DNA from: Planctomycetota bacterium
GTDB taxonomy: Bacteria > Planctomycetota > PLA2 > JAEUHO01
NCBI GenBank assembly: GCA_024639415.1
Contig: JAHEIK010000281.1
Span: forward strand, 1-5,707
Reading direction: 5' to 3'
DNA: 5,707 bases
The notes beneath the pieces are model-generated. The model ran no database searches and was not told where the DNA came from. It worked only from the letters and a program-made list of their open reading frames with translations. The translations under genes and the position numbers were made by a program. This document shows positions 1 to 5,367 of the stretch, in pieces. Position 1 is the first letter of the stretch. Every line of letters begins with the position of its first letter.

Positions 1-308
1 GCCAGGATGACCTTGACCTCGCCGCGGTAGTCGCTGTCGATCGTGCCCGGGCTGTTGAGGCAGGAGAGGCCCTGCTTGAGCGCCAGGCCGCTGCGCGGGC
101 GGATCTGGGCCTCGTAGCCCTGGGGAATCGCCATCTTCAGCCCCGTCGGCACCGCGTCACACGCCCCCGGAGGAAGCTCGAGAGGCTCGGCGATCGCCGC
201 GATCAGGTCCATGCCCGCCGAGCCGGGGGTCTCGTAGGCCGGCAGCCCCAAGCCGGTGGCGTGCTCGAGGATCTCGACGGGTACGCGGATCGGCTCGGTG
301 GGCTGCAT
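1..308 (-). CDS. dut: dUTPase (dUTP diphosphatase), 3' end outside window
   Basis: Deoxyuridine 5'-triphosphate nucleotidohydrolase hydrolyses dUTP to dUMP and pyrophosphate in the cytoplasm. This keeps uracil out of DNA and supplies dUMP for dTMP synthesis. The 102 codons visible begin MQPTEPIRVPVEIL and carry three of the five trimeric-dUTPase motifs: motif 1 AGMDL (residues 31-35, metal-site Asp), motif 2 RPRSGLA (70-76) and motif 3 GTIDSDYRGEV (88-98, catalytic Asp and uracil-pocket Tyr). The family is usually about 150 residues, so roughly the last third, including the glycine-rich motif 5, lies left of the window. I chose the ATG at 308-306 because no in-frame start lies just upstream. 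Its ribosome site is weak: the nearest purine run, GGGGGAG, is about 20 bases away. It is the third gene of a probable minus-strand operon, 46 bases after the lipoprotein stop. The family assignment is near certain; only the exact start is open. Confidence 0.96.
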   Translation of the reverse strand, partial: MQPTEPIRVPVEILEHATGLGLPAYETPGSAGMDLIAAIAEPLELPPGACDAVPTGLKMAIPQGYEAQIRPRSGLALKQGLSCLNSPGTIDSDYRGEVKVIL

Positions 309-354
309 GCGAGCAGCGTACGGGTGTGCTCCCCCAGCGCGGGTGTCGCCGCCC

Positions 355-894
355 CTACGGCCGCTCGGCCTCGAGAACGAGCACCTTGCCCGCCGGCACC
401 TCGACGGTGCGCTTCTCGATCCAGTGGACCGGCTCTCCGTTCGAGGTGCGCCGGTACGTCAGCTCGATCGTGCGCGAGCCGCCGGCGTCTCCCGGATGCA
501 CCGTGATGGACAGCGTGTCGAGGCTGACGTCGTCGCCCTCCTCATGGCCCACCTCGATCGTGGCCGTCTCCGTGACCCGCGTCACGACGCTCGGCTTCTG
601 CAGCACCGCGGCCCCGGGCACGCGGCTCAGGATCGGGCTCGCCATGGCGTCCCCCGAGGCGGCGAACGTCGCGGGCATGTCGGCGCCCTGCGGCGCGGAC
701 ACCACGAGCGACTCGATCAACACCTGCTCGCCGCCATCGTCACTCGGGCCGAGGGACGTGAGCCGCAGGGCGACGTAGGTCGCTTCCCGCGCTGCGAGGC
801 GCTGCAACTCGCTGCGCTGCGGCTCGGGCCCACAGCAGCAACCAGTCAGCGAGAGCAACAGCGCTGCGACGGCGAGTACAGGCATGAAGCGCAT
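355..894 (-). CDS. Putative lipoprotein of unknown function
   Basis: This 179-residue protein begins with a short basic start (MRFMP), a hydrophobic stretch (residues 5-17) and a lipobox LTGC with the lipidated Cys at 19, directly followed by two more Cys (CCCG). It is therefore predicted to be a membrane-anchored lipoprotein. Residue +2 is Cys, not Asp, so no inner-membrane retention signal is evident. Residues 23-45 look helical; the rest alternates polar and hydrophobic residues, suggesting beta structure. The stretch around 98-150 (VLQKPSVVTRV, ATIEVG, then TIELTYRR) faintly resembles beta-strand segments of secretin-type domains, but I could not confirm homology. The ATG at 894 overlaps the upstream stop as TGATG, and GGAGG lies 8 bases before it within the upstream gene's last codons, so translation is probably coupled. 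A second Met at residue 4 is a less likely start. No function is assigned. Confidence 0.82.
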   Translation of the reverse strand: MRFMPVLAVAALLLSLTGCCCGPEPQRSELQRLAAREATYVALRLTSLGPSDDGGEQVLIESLVVSAPQGADMPATFAASGDAMASPILSRVPGAAVLQKPSVVTRVTETATIEVGHEEGDDVSLDTLSITVHPGDAGGSRTIELTYRRTSNGEPVHWIEKRTVEVPAGKVLVLEAERP

Positions 895-2573
895 CAGAGG
901 TCCCTCCGCATCCGCAGCTTCAGAGCCCCGGTCTCACCGAATTCTACCGGAGAAACGCGCGGATCCGCCTCGAAGCCCGCCGCGCCGTAGAAGCGCTGCG
1001 CGCGCTCGTTGCCCTTCAGCACCCACATCGTCATCTCGCAGAAGCCCTGCTCGCGCCCCTGCGCGACGCAGTGCTGGATGAGCCTGCGGCCGTAGCCCAG
1101 GCCGACGTCCTCCGGCCGCAGGTAGATCGCCAGCAGCTCGAACGTATCGTCGCCGAGGTCCTCGTCGCGCGCAGCCGAGGTGGCAGCCCAGCCGCGCACC
1201 GTGCCACCGTCTTCGAGGACCCAGTTGACGACGTCGGGCCTGAACGGCTCGATCAGCGCTTTGCGACGCTGCTCGACGCGTTCGTCCACGTCGAGTCCGT
1301 CGAGGATCTCCTGGGGCAGGATCCCCCGGTAGGCCGCCTGCCAGGCGCGCGTGTGCAGGCGCCCGATCGCCTCGGCGTCCGCGAGCACGGCCTCGCGGAT
1401 GGTGGGCTCCCCCATGGCGCCTCCTCCGTCGTACAGCGTGCCGAGGACGACGGCCGCCGTCGCCCCCGTCGCCGCAGGCACGTTGCCCGGCAAGCCGCGC
1501 AGGGTGCGATCGGCCAGCAGCGCGAACGCCACGGCTTCCTTCGCGTCGCCCCAGTCGCCCTCGAGCACCTCGACACGGACACCGCAGGTCGCGAGCTTCG
1601 CCGTGATGGCCCGCATCAACGTGGGATTGCGGCAGCCGCCGCCGCTGAAGCGCACGAGGTCCAGATCCGGGAAGCTCGTCAGCACGAAGCGCTCGTACGC
1701 CTCGTGAATCGTGCGCGCCGTGAACTCGACGGCCGTGCGCACGAGGTCGTGCGGCGGCGTATCCGGGTGCGCCGCCAAGACCGCCTCGATCAGCTCCGGG
1801 CCGAACGTGCCGTAGCCCGCGCTCTTGGGCGGCGGCTGGGCGAGCCAGGCCGCGCGCTTCACGTACAGCGTGAGCAGGACGTCGTCGTCGATGGCTCCGG
1901 CCGCCGACAGCGCGCCGTCCATGTCCATGGCCGGCGCGCCCGGGCAGCGGCCGGCGAACGCGTCGATGAGCATGTTCGCCGGGCCGGTGTCGAAGGCGAG
2001 GACATCGTCCAAGCTCGGCGGCAACACGGTGACGTTCGCGATGCTGCCGAGGTTGTGGCAGGCACTCGTCTGCTCAGCCCCGTACAGGATCCAGTCCGCC
2101 AGCGGCACGAGCGGCGCGCCTTCGCCCCCGGCCTCGATGTCCGCTTGGCGGAAGTCGACGACCGTGGGAATGCCCGTGGCCTCGTGCAGGATGCGCCCGC
2201 AGCCGACCTGCAGCGTCTCCGCCGGCCGGCCGTCCTGGCGCGGGCGGTGATCAAGGGTCTGCCCGTGGGAGCCGAGAACGGCAACGTCGCCCGCAGCCAC
2301 CCCGTGGGACGCCAGGAAGGCGCTGACCTGGCTCCCCCACAGGCGTGCGAGGTCCTCATCCAGCGCGCGCGCCTCGGGGCCCGCGGGGCCGCGGGCGGCC
2401 TGCAGGCGGGCCTTCAGGGCGGCCGGATAGGGCTCGCCCGCTGAGGCCAGCAGCTCGACCTGGACCCGCTCACCGAGGCCATGAATGCGCACGAGGGCGA
2501 GGTCGAGCCCATCCATGCTCATACCGCTCATCAGGCCTATGGCGAGGCGGGTCTCGGGCACAGGAGCATCCAC
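894..2573 (-). CDS. anmK: Fused anhydro-N-acetylmuramic acid kinase - GNAT acetyltransferase
   Basis: This 559-residue ORF carries two domains. Residues about 8-382 are AnmK, which opens and phosphorylates 1,6-anhydroMurNAc with ATP to MurNAc-6-phosphate during murein recycling. The signs are a phosphate loop GLMSGMSMDGLD (13-24), SHGQT (102-106), DFRQADIEAGGEGAPLVP (140-157), NLGSIAN (174-180), FDTGP (194-198, D195 aligning with the catalytic Asp), FSGGGCRNP (309-317) and DAKEAVAF then LPGNVPAATGA (343-350, 361-371). Residues about 389-559 are a GNAT fold: an N-terminal RAWQAAYRGILP segment (409-420), acetyl-CoA motif GLGYG (491-495) and NERAQRFYGAAGF (522-534). AnmK alone is normally about 370 residues, so the GNAT part is extra. 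Oddities are T-to-M at residue 18 and KSAGYGTFGPE where KSTGRE is usual. The start is GTG at 2573 with no good Shine-Dalgarno; a second GTG is codon 5. It leads the minus-strand operon. The acetyl acceptor is unknown. Confidence 0.9.
   Translation of the reverse strand: MDAPVPETRLAIGLMSGMSMDGLDLALVRIHGLGERVQVELLASAGEPYPAALKARLQAARGPAGPEARALDEDLARLWGSQVSAFLASHGVAAGDVAVLGSHGQTLDHRPRQDGRPAETLQVGCGRILHEATGIPTVVDFRQADIEAGGEGAPLVPLADWILYGAEQTSACHNLGSIANVTVLPPSLDDVLAFDTGPANMLIDAFAGRCPGAPAMDMDGALSAAGAIDDDVLLTLYVKRAAWLAQPPPKSAGYGTFGPELIEAVLAAHPDTPPHDLVRTAVEFTARTIHEAYERFVLTSFPDLDLVRFSGGGCRNPTLMRAITAKLATCGVRVEVLEGDWGDAKEAVAFALLADRTLRGLPGNVPAATGATAAVVLGTLYDGGGAMGEPTIREAVLADAEAIGRLHTRAWQAAYRGILPQEILDGLDVDERVEQRRKALIEPFRPDVVNWVLEDGGTVRGWAATSAARDEDLGDDTFELLAIYLRPEDVGLGYGRRLIQHCVAQGREQGFCEMTMWVLKGNERAQRFYGAAGFEADPRVSPVEFGETGALKLRMRRDL
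1413..1427 (-). promoter_or_regulatory. Internal ribosome binding site and ATG for the GNAT domain
   Basis: On the minus strand a perfect GGAGGAGG (1427-1420) is followed after 4 bases by ATG (1415-1413), codon 387 of the fused ORF. In the fusion these bases encode the glycine-rich linker GGGAM between the kinase and acetyltransferase domains. Initiation here would give a free 173-residue GNAT protein starting MGEPTIREAV, a normal length for a stand-alone GNAT. The use of two GGA glycine codons in a genome that prefers GGC strengthens the case. Whether the site is used is inference; it could be a relic of a once separate gene. Confidence 0.55.
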
Positions 2574-2672
2574 GCCAGCAGGCTACCGCCCGTCCGTGAG
2601 GACTTTGCACAGGACTTGCGAACGCAGGCCGCAGAAGCGGGTCTGATCGAGTGACCCCACTGGAGAACCGCC
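2574..2672. promoter_or_regulatory. Divergent intergenic region
   Basis: This 99-base gap separates the divergent starts of the AnmK-GNAT gene and the vWA gene, so promoters for both operons should lie here or just inside the flanking genes. I see no convincing -35/-10 pair on either strand. The one notable feature is a direct repeat AGGACTT at 2599-2605 and 2611-2617, spaced 12 bases apart, which might be an operator half-site pair. The plus-strand ribosome site GGAG (2662-2665) lies 7 bases before the vWA ATG. Confidence 0.4.
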
Positions 2673-3794
2673 ATGTTCAAGCGCTCTGCCCTGCTCGCCC
2701 TCCTGATCGTCGTCCTCGCGGCGGCTCCCGCCGCAGCCCACGACAAGCTCGCCCCGGACACGAAGACACCCAAGGCGGTCGACCTCGTCATCTGTCTGGA
2801 CACGAGCGGGTCCATGAGCGGCCTCATCCACGCCGCGCGCCAGAAGCTCTGGAGCGTCGTCAACGAACTGGCGCTCCTCAAGCCCGAGCCGCGCCTGCGC
2901 GTCGCATTGCTCACCTTCGGCTCGCCCGGAGCAGGGACGAAGCCCGGCGACGTGATCATCCAGACGGGTCTCACGACCGACCTCGACCTGGTCAGCGAGA
3001 AGCTGTTCGCGCTCGGGACGAACGGCGGCACGGAGCTGGTCGGGCGCGTAATGCACTACGCGCTGCAGGACCTCGACTGGGCCAAGGACGCCGGGCTCAA
3101 GACGTTGTTCGTGGCCGGTAACGAGTCGGCGGACCAAGACAAGGAGCGCCGCTTCCTCGACGTGGCACGCCAAGCGCAAGCACGCGGTATCTACGTCAAC
3201 GCGATCTACTGCGGCGGCGCCGACGACGGCGACGCGAAGAGCTGGCGCGAGCTGGCGTCCCTCAACGGACGCTTCAGCAACATCGACCACAACCGCGGCA
3301 CGGTGAACGTCGTGACGCCGTTCGACAAGAAGCTCGCCGCGCTCTCCGGCAAGCTCAACAAGACCTACGTCTTCTACGGCAGGGAGCGGCTCGAGCGCGA
3401 GTCGCGCCAGAAGGCCCAGGACGCCAACGCCACGAAGGCAGGCGCGCCGGCGGCCGCCCAGCGCGCAGAGGCCAAGGCCGGCAGCGGCTACGCAGCCCCC
3501 GGTGACCTCGTGGGCCGGCTGAAGGAAAAGGACTTCGACGCCGGGAAGCTCAAGACCGAAGAGCTGCCCGAGCCGATGCGCAAGCTGAGCCCGGATGAGC
3601 GCAAGGCCTACCTCGCGGAGAAGGCCGCGGCCCGCGCGAAGCTCCAGGAAGAGATCAAGGCGCTCAGCGCCAAGCGTGCGGCCTTCGTCAAGAAGGCGAT
3701 GGCCGAGCAGAAGCTCGACGACTCGAAGTCGCTCGACAAGGCGCTGCGCGATGCCGTCAGCGAGCAGGCCAAGGCCGAGGGGTTCGGGAAGTAG
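2673..3794 (+). CDS. Secreted von Willebrand factor A domain protein
   Basis: This 373-residue protein has a signal peptide (FKR, hydrophobic 6-19, likely cleavage after AAA at 20-22), so it probably acts in the periplasm or outside. A vWA domain follows at about residues 36-230. The MIDAS motif DTSGSM gives D43, S45 and S47; the GTNGGTELVG loop (115-124) offers T117 or T120 as the MIDAS threonine. Where canonical vWA domains have a TDG-like Asp, this one has FVAGNE (146-151), as in a family of bacterial vWA proteins I know by the FIAGNE-type signature. After an Ala-rich linker (about 250-272), a Lys/Glu/Ala-rich tail (about 276-373, with ELPEPMRKLSPDERKAYL) looks helical and possibly coiled-coil. 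That tail is also typical of the family. The ATG is set by GGAG 7 bases upstream and by the signal peptide. vWA domains usually bind metal and a protein ligand; the partner here is unknown. Confidence 0.9.
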   Translation: MFKRSALLALLIVVLAAAPAAAHDKLAPDTKTPKAVDLVICLDTSGSMSGLIHAARQKLWSVVNELALLKPEPRLRVALLTFGSPGAGTKPGDVIIQTGLTTDLDLVSEKLFALGTNGGTELVGRVMHYALQDLDWAKDAGLKTLFVAGNESADQDKERRFLDVARQAQARGIYVNAIYCGGADDGDAKSWRELASLNGRFSNIDHNRGTVNVVTPFDKKLAALSGKLNKTYVFYGRERLERESRQKAQDANATKAGAPAAAQRAEAKAGSGYAAPGDLVGRLKEKDFDAGKLKTEELPEPMRKLSPDERKAYLAEKAAARAKLQEEIKALSAKRAAFVKKAMAEQKLDDSKSLDKALRDAVSEQAKAEGFGK

Positions 3795-3832
3795 GCGCCA
3801 CCGGTCCGGATTCGACCGACCGGTTCTGGCGC
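3795..3832 (+). terminator. Stem-loop after the vWA gene, possible terminator
   Basis: Starting at the base after the vWA stop codon, GCGCCA (3795-3800) pairs with TGGCGC (3827-3832). Inside it, CCGGTC (3801-3806) pairs with GACCGG (3818-3823), leaving a 3-base TTC bulge on the 3' side and an 11-base loop. That is 12 base pairs in total. No T-run follows, so it is not a classic intrinsic terminator. It may act as a 3' mRNA stabiliser or a weak terminator separating the vWA gene from the exchanger. Confidence 0.5.
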
Positions 3833-3853
3833 AGTCCTCCCCCGCCGCGTAGA

Positions 3854-3880
3854 CCGTGACCCCCATGGGTCCCGTCACGG
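3854..3880 (+). promoter_or_regulatory. Potential hairpin over the exchanger start codons
   Basis: CCGTGAC (3854-3860) is perfectly complementary to GTCACGG (3874-3880), with a 13-base loop. The candidate GTG start (3856) lies in the 5' arm and the ATG start (3865) lies in the loop within the palindrome CCCATGGG. If it forms in the mRNA it could limit initiation. A 7-bp match can occur by chance in GC-rich DNA, so this is tentative. Confidence 0.25.
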
Positions 3881-4806
3881 TCATCTACCTCGCCCTCGGC
3901 TTCGTCCTCCTCTGGAAGGGCGGAGATCTGCTCGTGGACGGGGCGGATGCGTTCGCGCGCAGTCACGGCGTCCCCCCCACGTTCGCAGGCGTGTTCATCC
4001 TCGGCTTCGGCACCTCGATGCCCGAGCTGGCGGTGAGCGCGCTCGCCGCCCTGGACGGCGAGGCGGGGATTGCCGTTGGCAACGTCGTCGGCAGCAACAT
4101 AGCCAACGTCGCGCTCGTCCTGGGTACCGCCGCCCTGCTGTGCGTCGTGCACGTCAACCGCTTCCTCCTCAAGGTCGAGATCCCCGTGGGCATCGTGGCG
4201 TCGGTGCTCGCCTTCGTGCTCGTGCTCGACGGCACAGTCGACCGGACCGACGGCCTGATCCTGCTGACGGCCTTCGCGCTTTACATGGCCTTCGCGCTCG
4301 GCACCGTCCGTCACCGCGACATCGACGACGGGGATCCGCCCCCGAAGCGGCCCTGGTTCGATCTGGGCAAGGCGGCCCTGGCTCTCGCTGCCGTCCTGGG
4401 CGGCGCAGAGCTGTTCAAGACGGGCGCCATCACGCTGGCCGAGGACCTGGGCGTCTCGAAGGTCGTGATCGGCAGCACACTGGTGGCGCTCGCGACGAGC
4501 CTCCCTGAGCTTGCGACCGCGATCGCCGCCGCACGCGCGCACAAGGCGGACCTGGTGCTCGGCAACGTGATCGGCAGCAACATCTTCAACCTGCTGCTGG
4601 TGCTCGGCACGGCCGGTGTGCTGGTGGATCAGGTCGTCGAGGACTCCGTGCCGAACGTGATGATGCCGCTGATGCTCGGCCTGGCGATCCTGCCGCTGAT
4701 CATCGCCGTCGTCGCCAAGCGCAGGATCGGTCGCCTCGCAGGCATCCTGCTGCTGGCGATCTACTTCGGCTTCATCACCTGGTCGACCGTGACGGCGCTG
4801 GGGTAG
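3865..4806 (+). CDS. Calcium/sodium antiporter, YrbG-like (CaCA superfamily)
   Basis: This inner-membrane Na+/Ca2+ exchanger-type transporter normally uses a cation gradient to export Ca2+. From this ATG it has 313 residues, close to E. coli YrbG (about 325), and is almost entirely hydrophobic, with about ten membrane segments. The two inverted alpha-repeats that form the ion site are clear. The first runs GFGTSMPELAVS to GNVVGSNIANVALVLG (residues 47-87); the second runs GSTLVALATSLPELATA to GNVIGSNIFNLLLVLG (203-248). Each has the GTS/ATS-x-PE glutamate and the GSN motif. A short acidic/proline loop (DIDDGDPPPKRP, about 152-163) joins the halves. An in-frame GTG at 3856 would add MTP; neither start has a visible Shine-Dalgarno, and I prefer the ATG. 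The gene begins 70 bases after the vWA stop, past a stem-loop, so co-transcription is uncertain. Ion specificity cannot be read from the sequence alone. Confidence 0.94.
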   Translation: MGPVTVIYLALGFVLLWKGGDLLVDGADAFARSHGVPPTFAGVFILGFGTSMPELAVSALAALDGEAGIAVGNVVGSNIANVALVLGTAALLCVVHVNRFLLKVEIPVGIVASVLAFVLVLDGTVDRTDGLILLTAFALYMAFALGTVRHRDIDDGDPPPKRPWFDLGKAALALAAVLGGAELFKTGAITLAEDLGVSKVVIGSTLVALATSLPELATAIAAARAHKADLVLGNVIGSNIFNLLLVLGTAGVLVDQVVEDSVPNVMMPLMLGLAILPLIIAVVAKRRIGRLAGILLLAIYFGFITWSTVTALG

Positions 4807-4856
4807 GAGCCGGTCCAGGACTCGCCTCGCGACTCGCTTCGCTCGCGCGCGGCTCC
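4806..4856. terminator. Inverted repeat between convergent genes, possible bidirectional terminator
   Basis: GGAGCCG (4806-4812, starting on the last base of the exchanger stop codon) pairs with CGGCTCC (4850-4856). An inner CGCGA (4828-4832) pairs with TCGCG (4843-4847). The intervening DNA also repeats GACTCGC at 4819-4825 and 4831-4837. It lies in the 96-base gap between the exchanger and the minus-strand yjbQ stop, where a shared terminator would be expected. There is no T-tract on either side, so function is only probable from position and structure. Confidence 0.35.
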
Positions 4857-4902
4857 CATGGCCCCTACAGCACCCGGAAGAGTCGAACTCGCCGTGGTGG
4901 GC

Positions 4903-5322
4903 TCACGCTCCCGTCACGTGCACGATGAGGCGCCGGCGGTGCGGCCGGGCGCGGTGCTCGGCGAGGAAGATGCCCTGCCAGGTCCCTAGCGCGAGGTTGC
5001 CGTCGACGACCGGGACCGTCTCGGAGGTGCTGGTCACCGCGGACCGGAGGTGCGAGGGCATGTCGTCGGGGCCCTCGGCGGTGTGCGTGTAGCTGGGATC
5101 GCGCTCCGGCGCGAGCCTCTCCAGCCACGTCTCCAGATCGCGGCGCGCCGAGGGGTCGGCGTTCTCCTGGATCACGAGACTGCAGGAGGTGTGCGTGCAG
5201 TAGACGACGCACAGCCCTGTGGCAAAGCCTGCGGCCTTCACGGCGCGCCGGACGGCCGCGCTGACCTCCACCAGCCCCCGTCCGCGGGTGGCGATCTCGA
5301 TCTCCTCCTGGTGCATCTTCAT
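4903..5322 (-). CDS. yjbQ: YjbQ/UPF0047 family protein
   Basis: This 139-residue cytoplasmic protein is full length for the UPF0047 family. Hallmarks are HTSCSLVIQENADP (residues 44-57), the histidine/acidic cluster HTAEGPDDMPSHLRS (80-94) and LGTWQGIFLAEHR (112-124). The conserved histidines and acids (H44, D56, H80, D86, D87, H91, E122, H123) form the presumed metal or catalytic pocket. Members have been reported to have weak thiamin phosphate synthase activity, but the true physiological role is not settled. I chose the ATG at 5322-5320 because GGAGG lies 5 bases upstream within a long purine run and because the family starts here. The frame stays open further upstream to 5658, but that stretch is only the antisense of the peroxiredoxin gene. 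A second ATG two codons in is possible. It is divergent from the peroxiredoxin gene, with 45 bases between their starts. Confidence 0.94.
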   Translation of the reverse strand: MKMHQEEIEIATRGRGLVEVSAAVRRAVKAAGFATGLCVVYCTHTSCSLVIQENADPSARRDLETWLERLAPERDPSYTHTAEGPDDMPSHLRSAVTSTSETVPVVDGNLALGTWQGIFLAEHRARPHRRRLIVHVTGA

Positions 5323-5367
5323 CACAGCCTCCCCCTCCGGCAGAATGCGTGCCCCCGGAGGATACCC

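Noticed and set aside
321..346. Two copies of CGGGTGT (321-327 and 340-346) between the lipoprotein and dut
   Set aside because: Seven-base repeats of this composition are common in GC-rich DNA, and one lies in an unremarkable operon gap.
256..990. Plus-strand open frames of 244 and 150 codons
   Set aside because: They are antisense to dut and the lipoprotein and have no recognisable family, signal or ribosome site.
1071..2444. Plus-strand open frame of 457 codons
   Set aside because: It is the exact antisense of the AnmK-GNAT gene, is rich in Arg, Ala and Gly without domain signatures, and results from GC-rich codon use on the real strand.
2583..3884. Minus-strand open frame of 433 codons
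   Set aside because: It is antisense to the vWA gene, which has a signal peptide, MIDAS motif and Shine-Dalgarno. The antisense product is a low-complexity Leu/Arg/Val-rich sequence.
3757..4542. Minus-strand open frame of 261 codons
   Set aside because: It is antisense to the exchanger, whose two alpha-repeats are unmistakable; the antisense product is a charged His/Arg/Glu-rich shadow.
5140..5200. Cysteine-rich CTHTSCSL segment in YjbQ as a possible unusual redox site
   Set aside because: HTSxSLxIQENADP variants are normal in one branch of the YjbQ family, so the extra Cys is not clearly special.
5318..5346. Weak promoter-like pair TTCATC (5318-5323) and CAGAAT (5341-5346), 17-base spacer, before the peroxiredoxin
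   Set aside because: Only 3 of 6 and 4 of 6 matches to the sigma-70 consensus; such matches are expected by chance.
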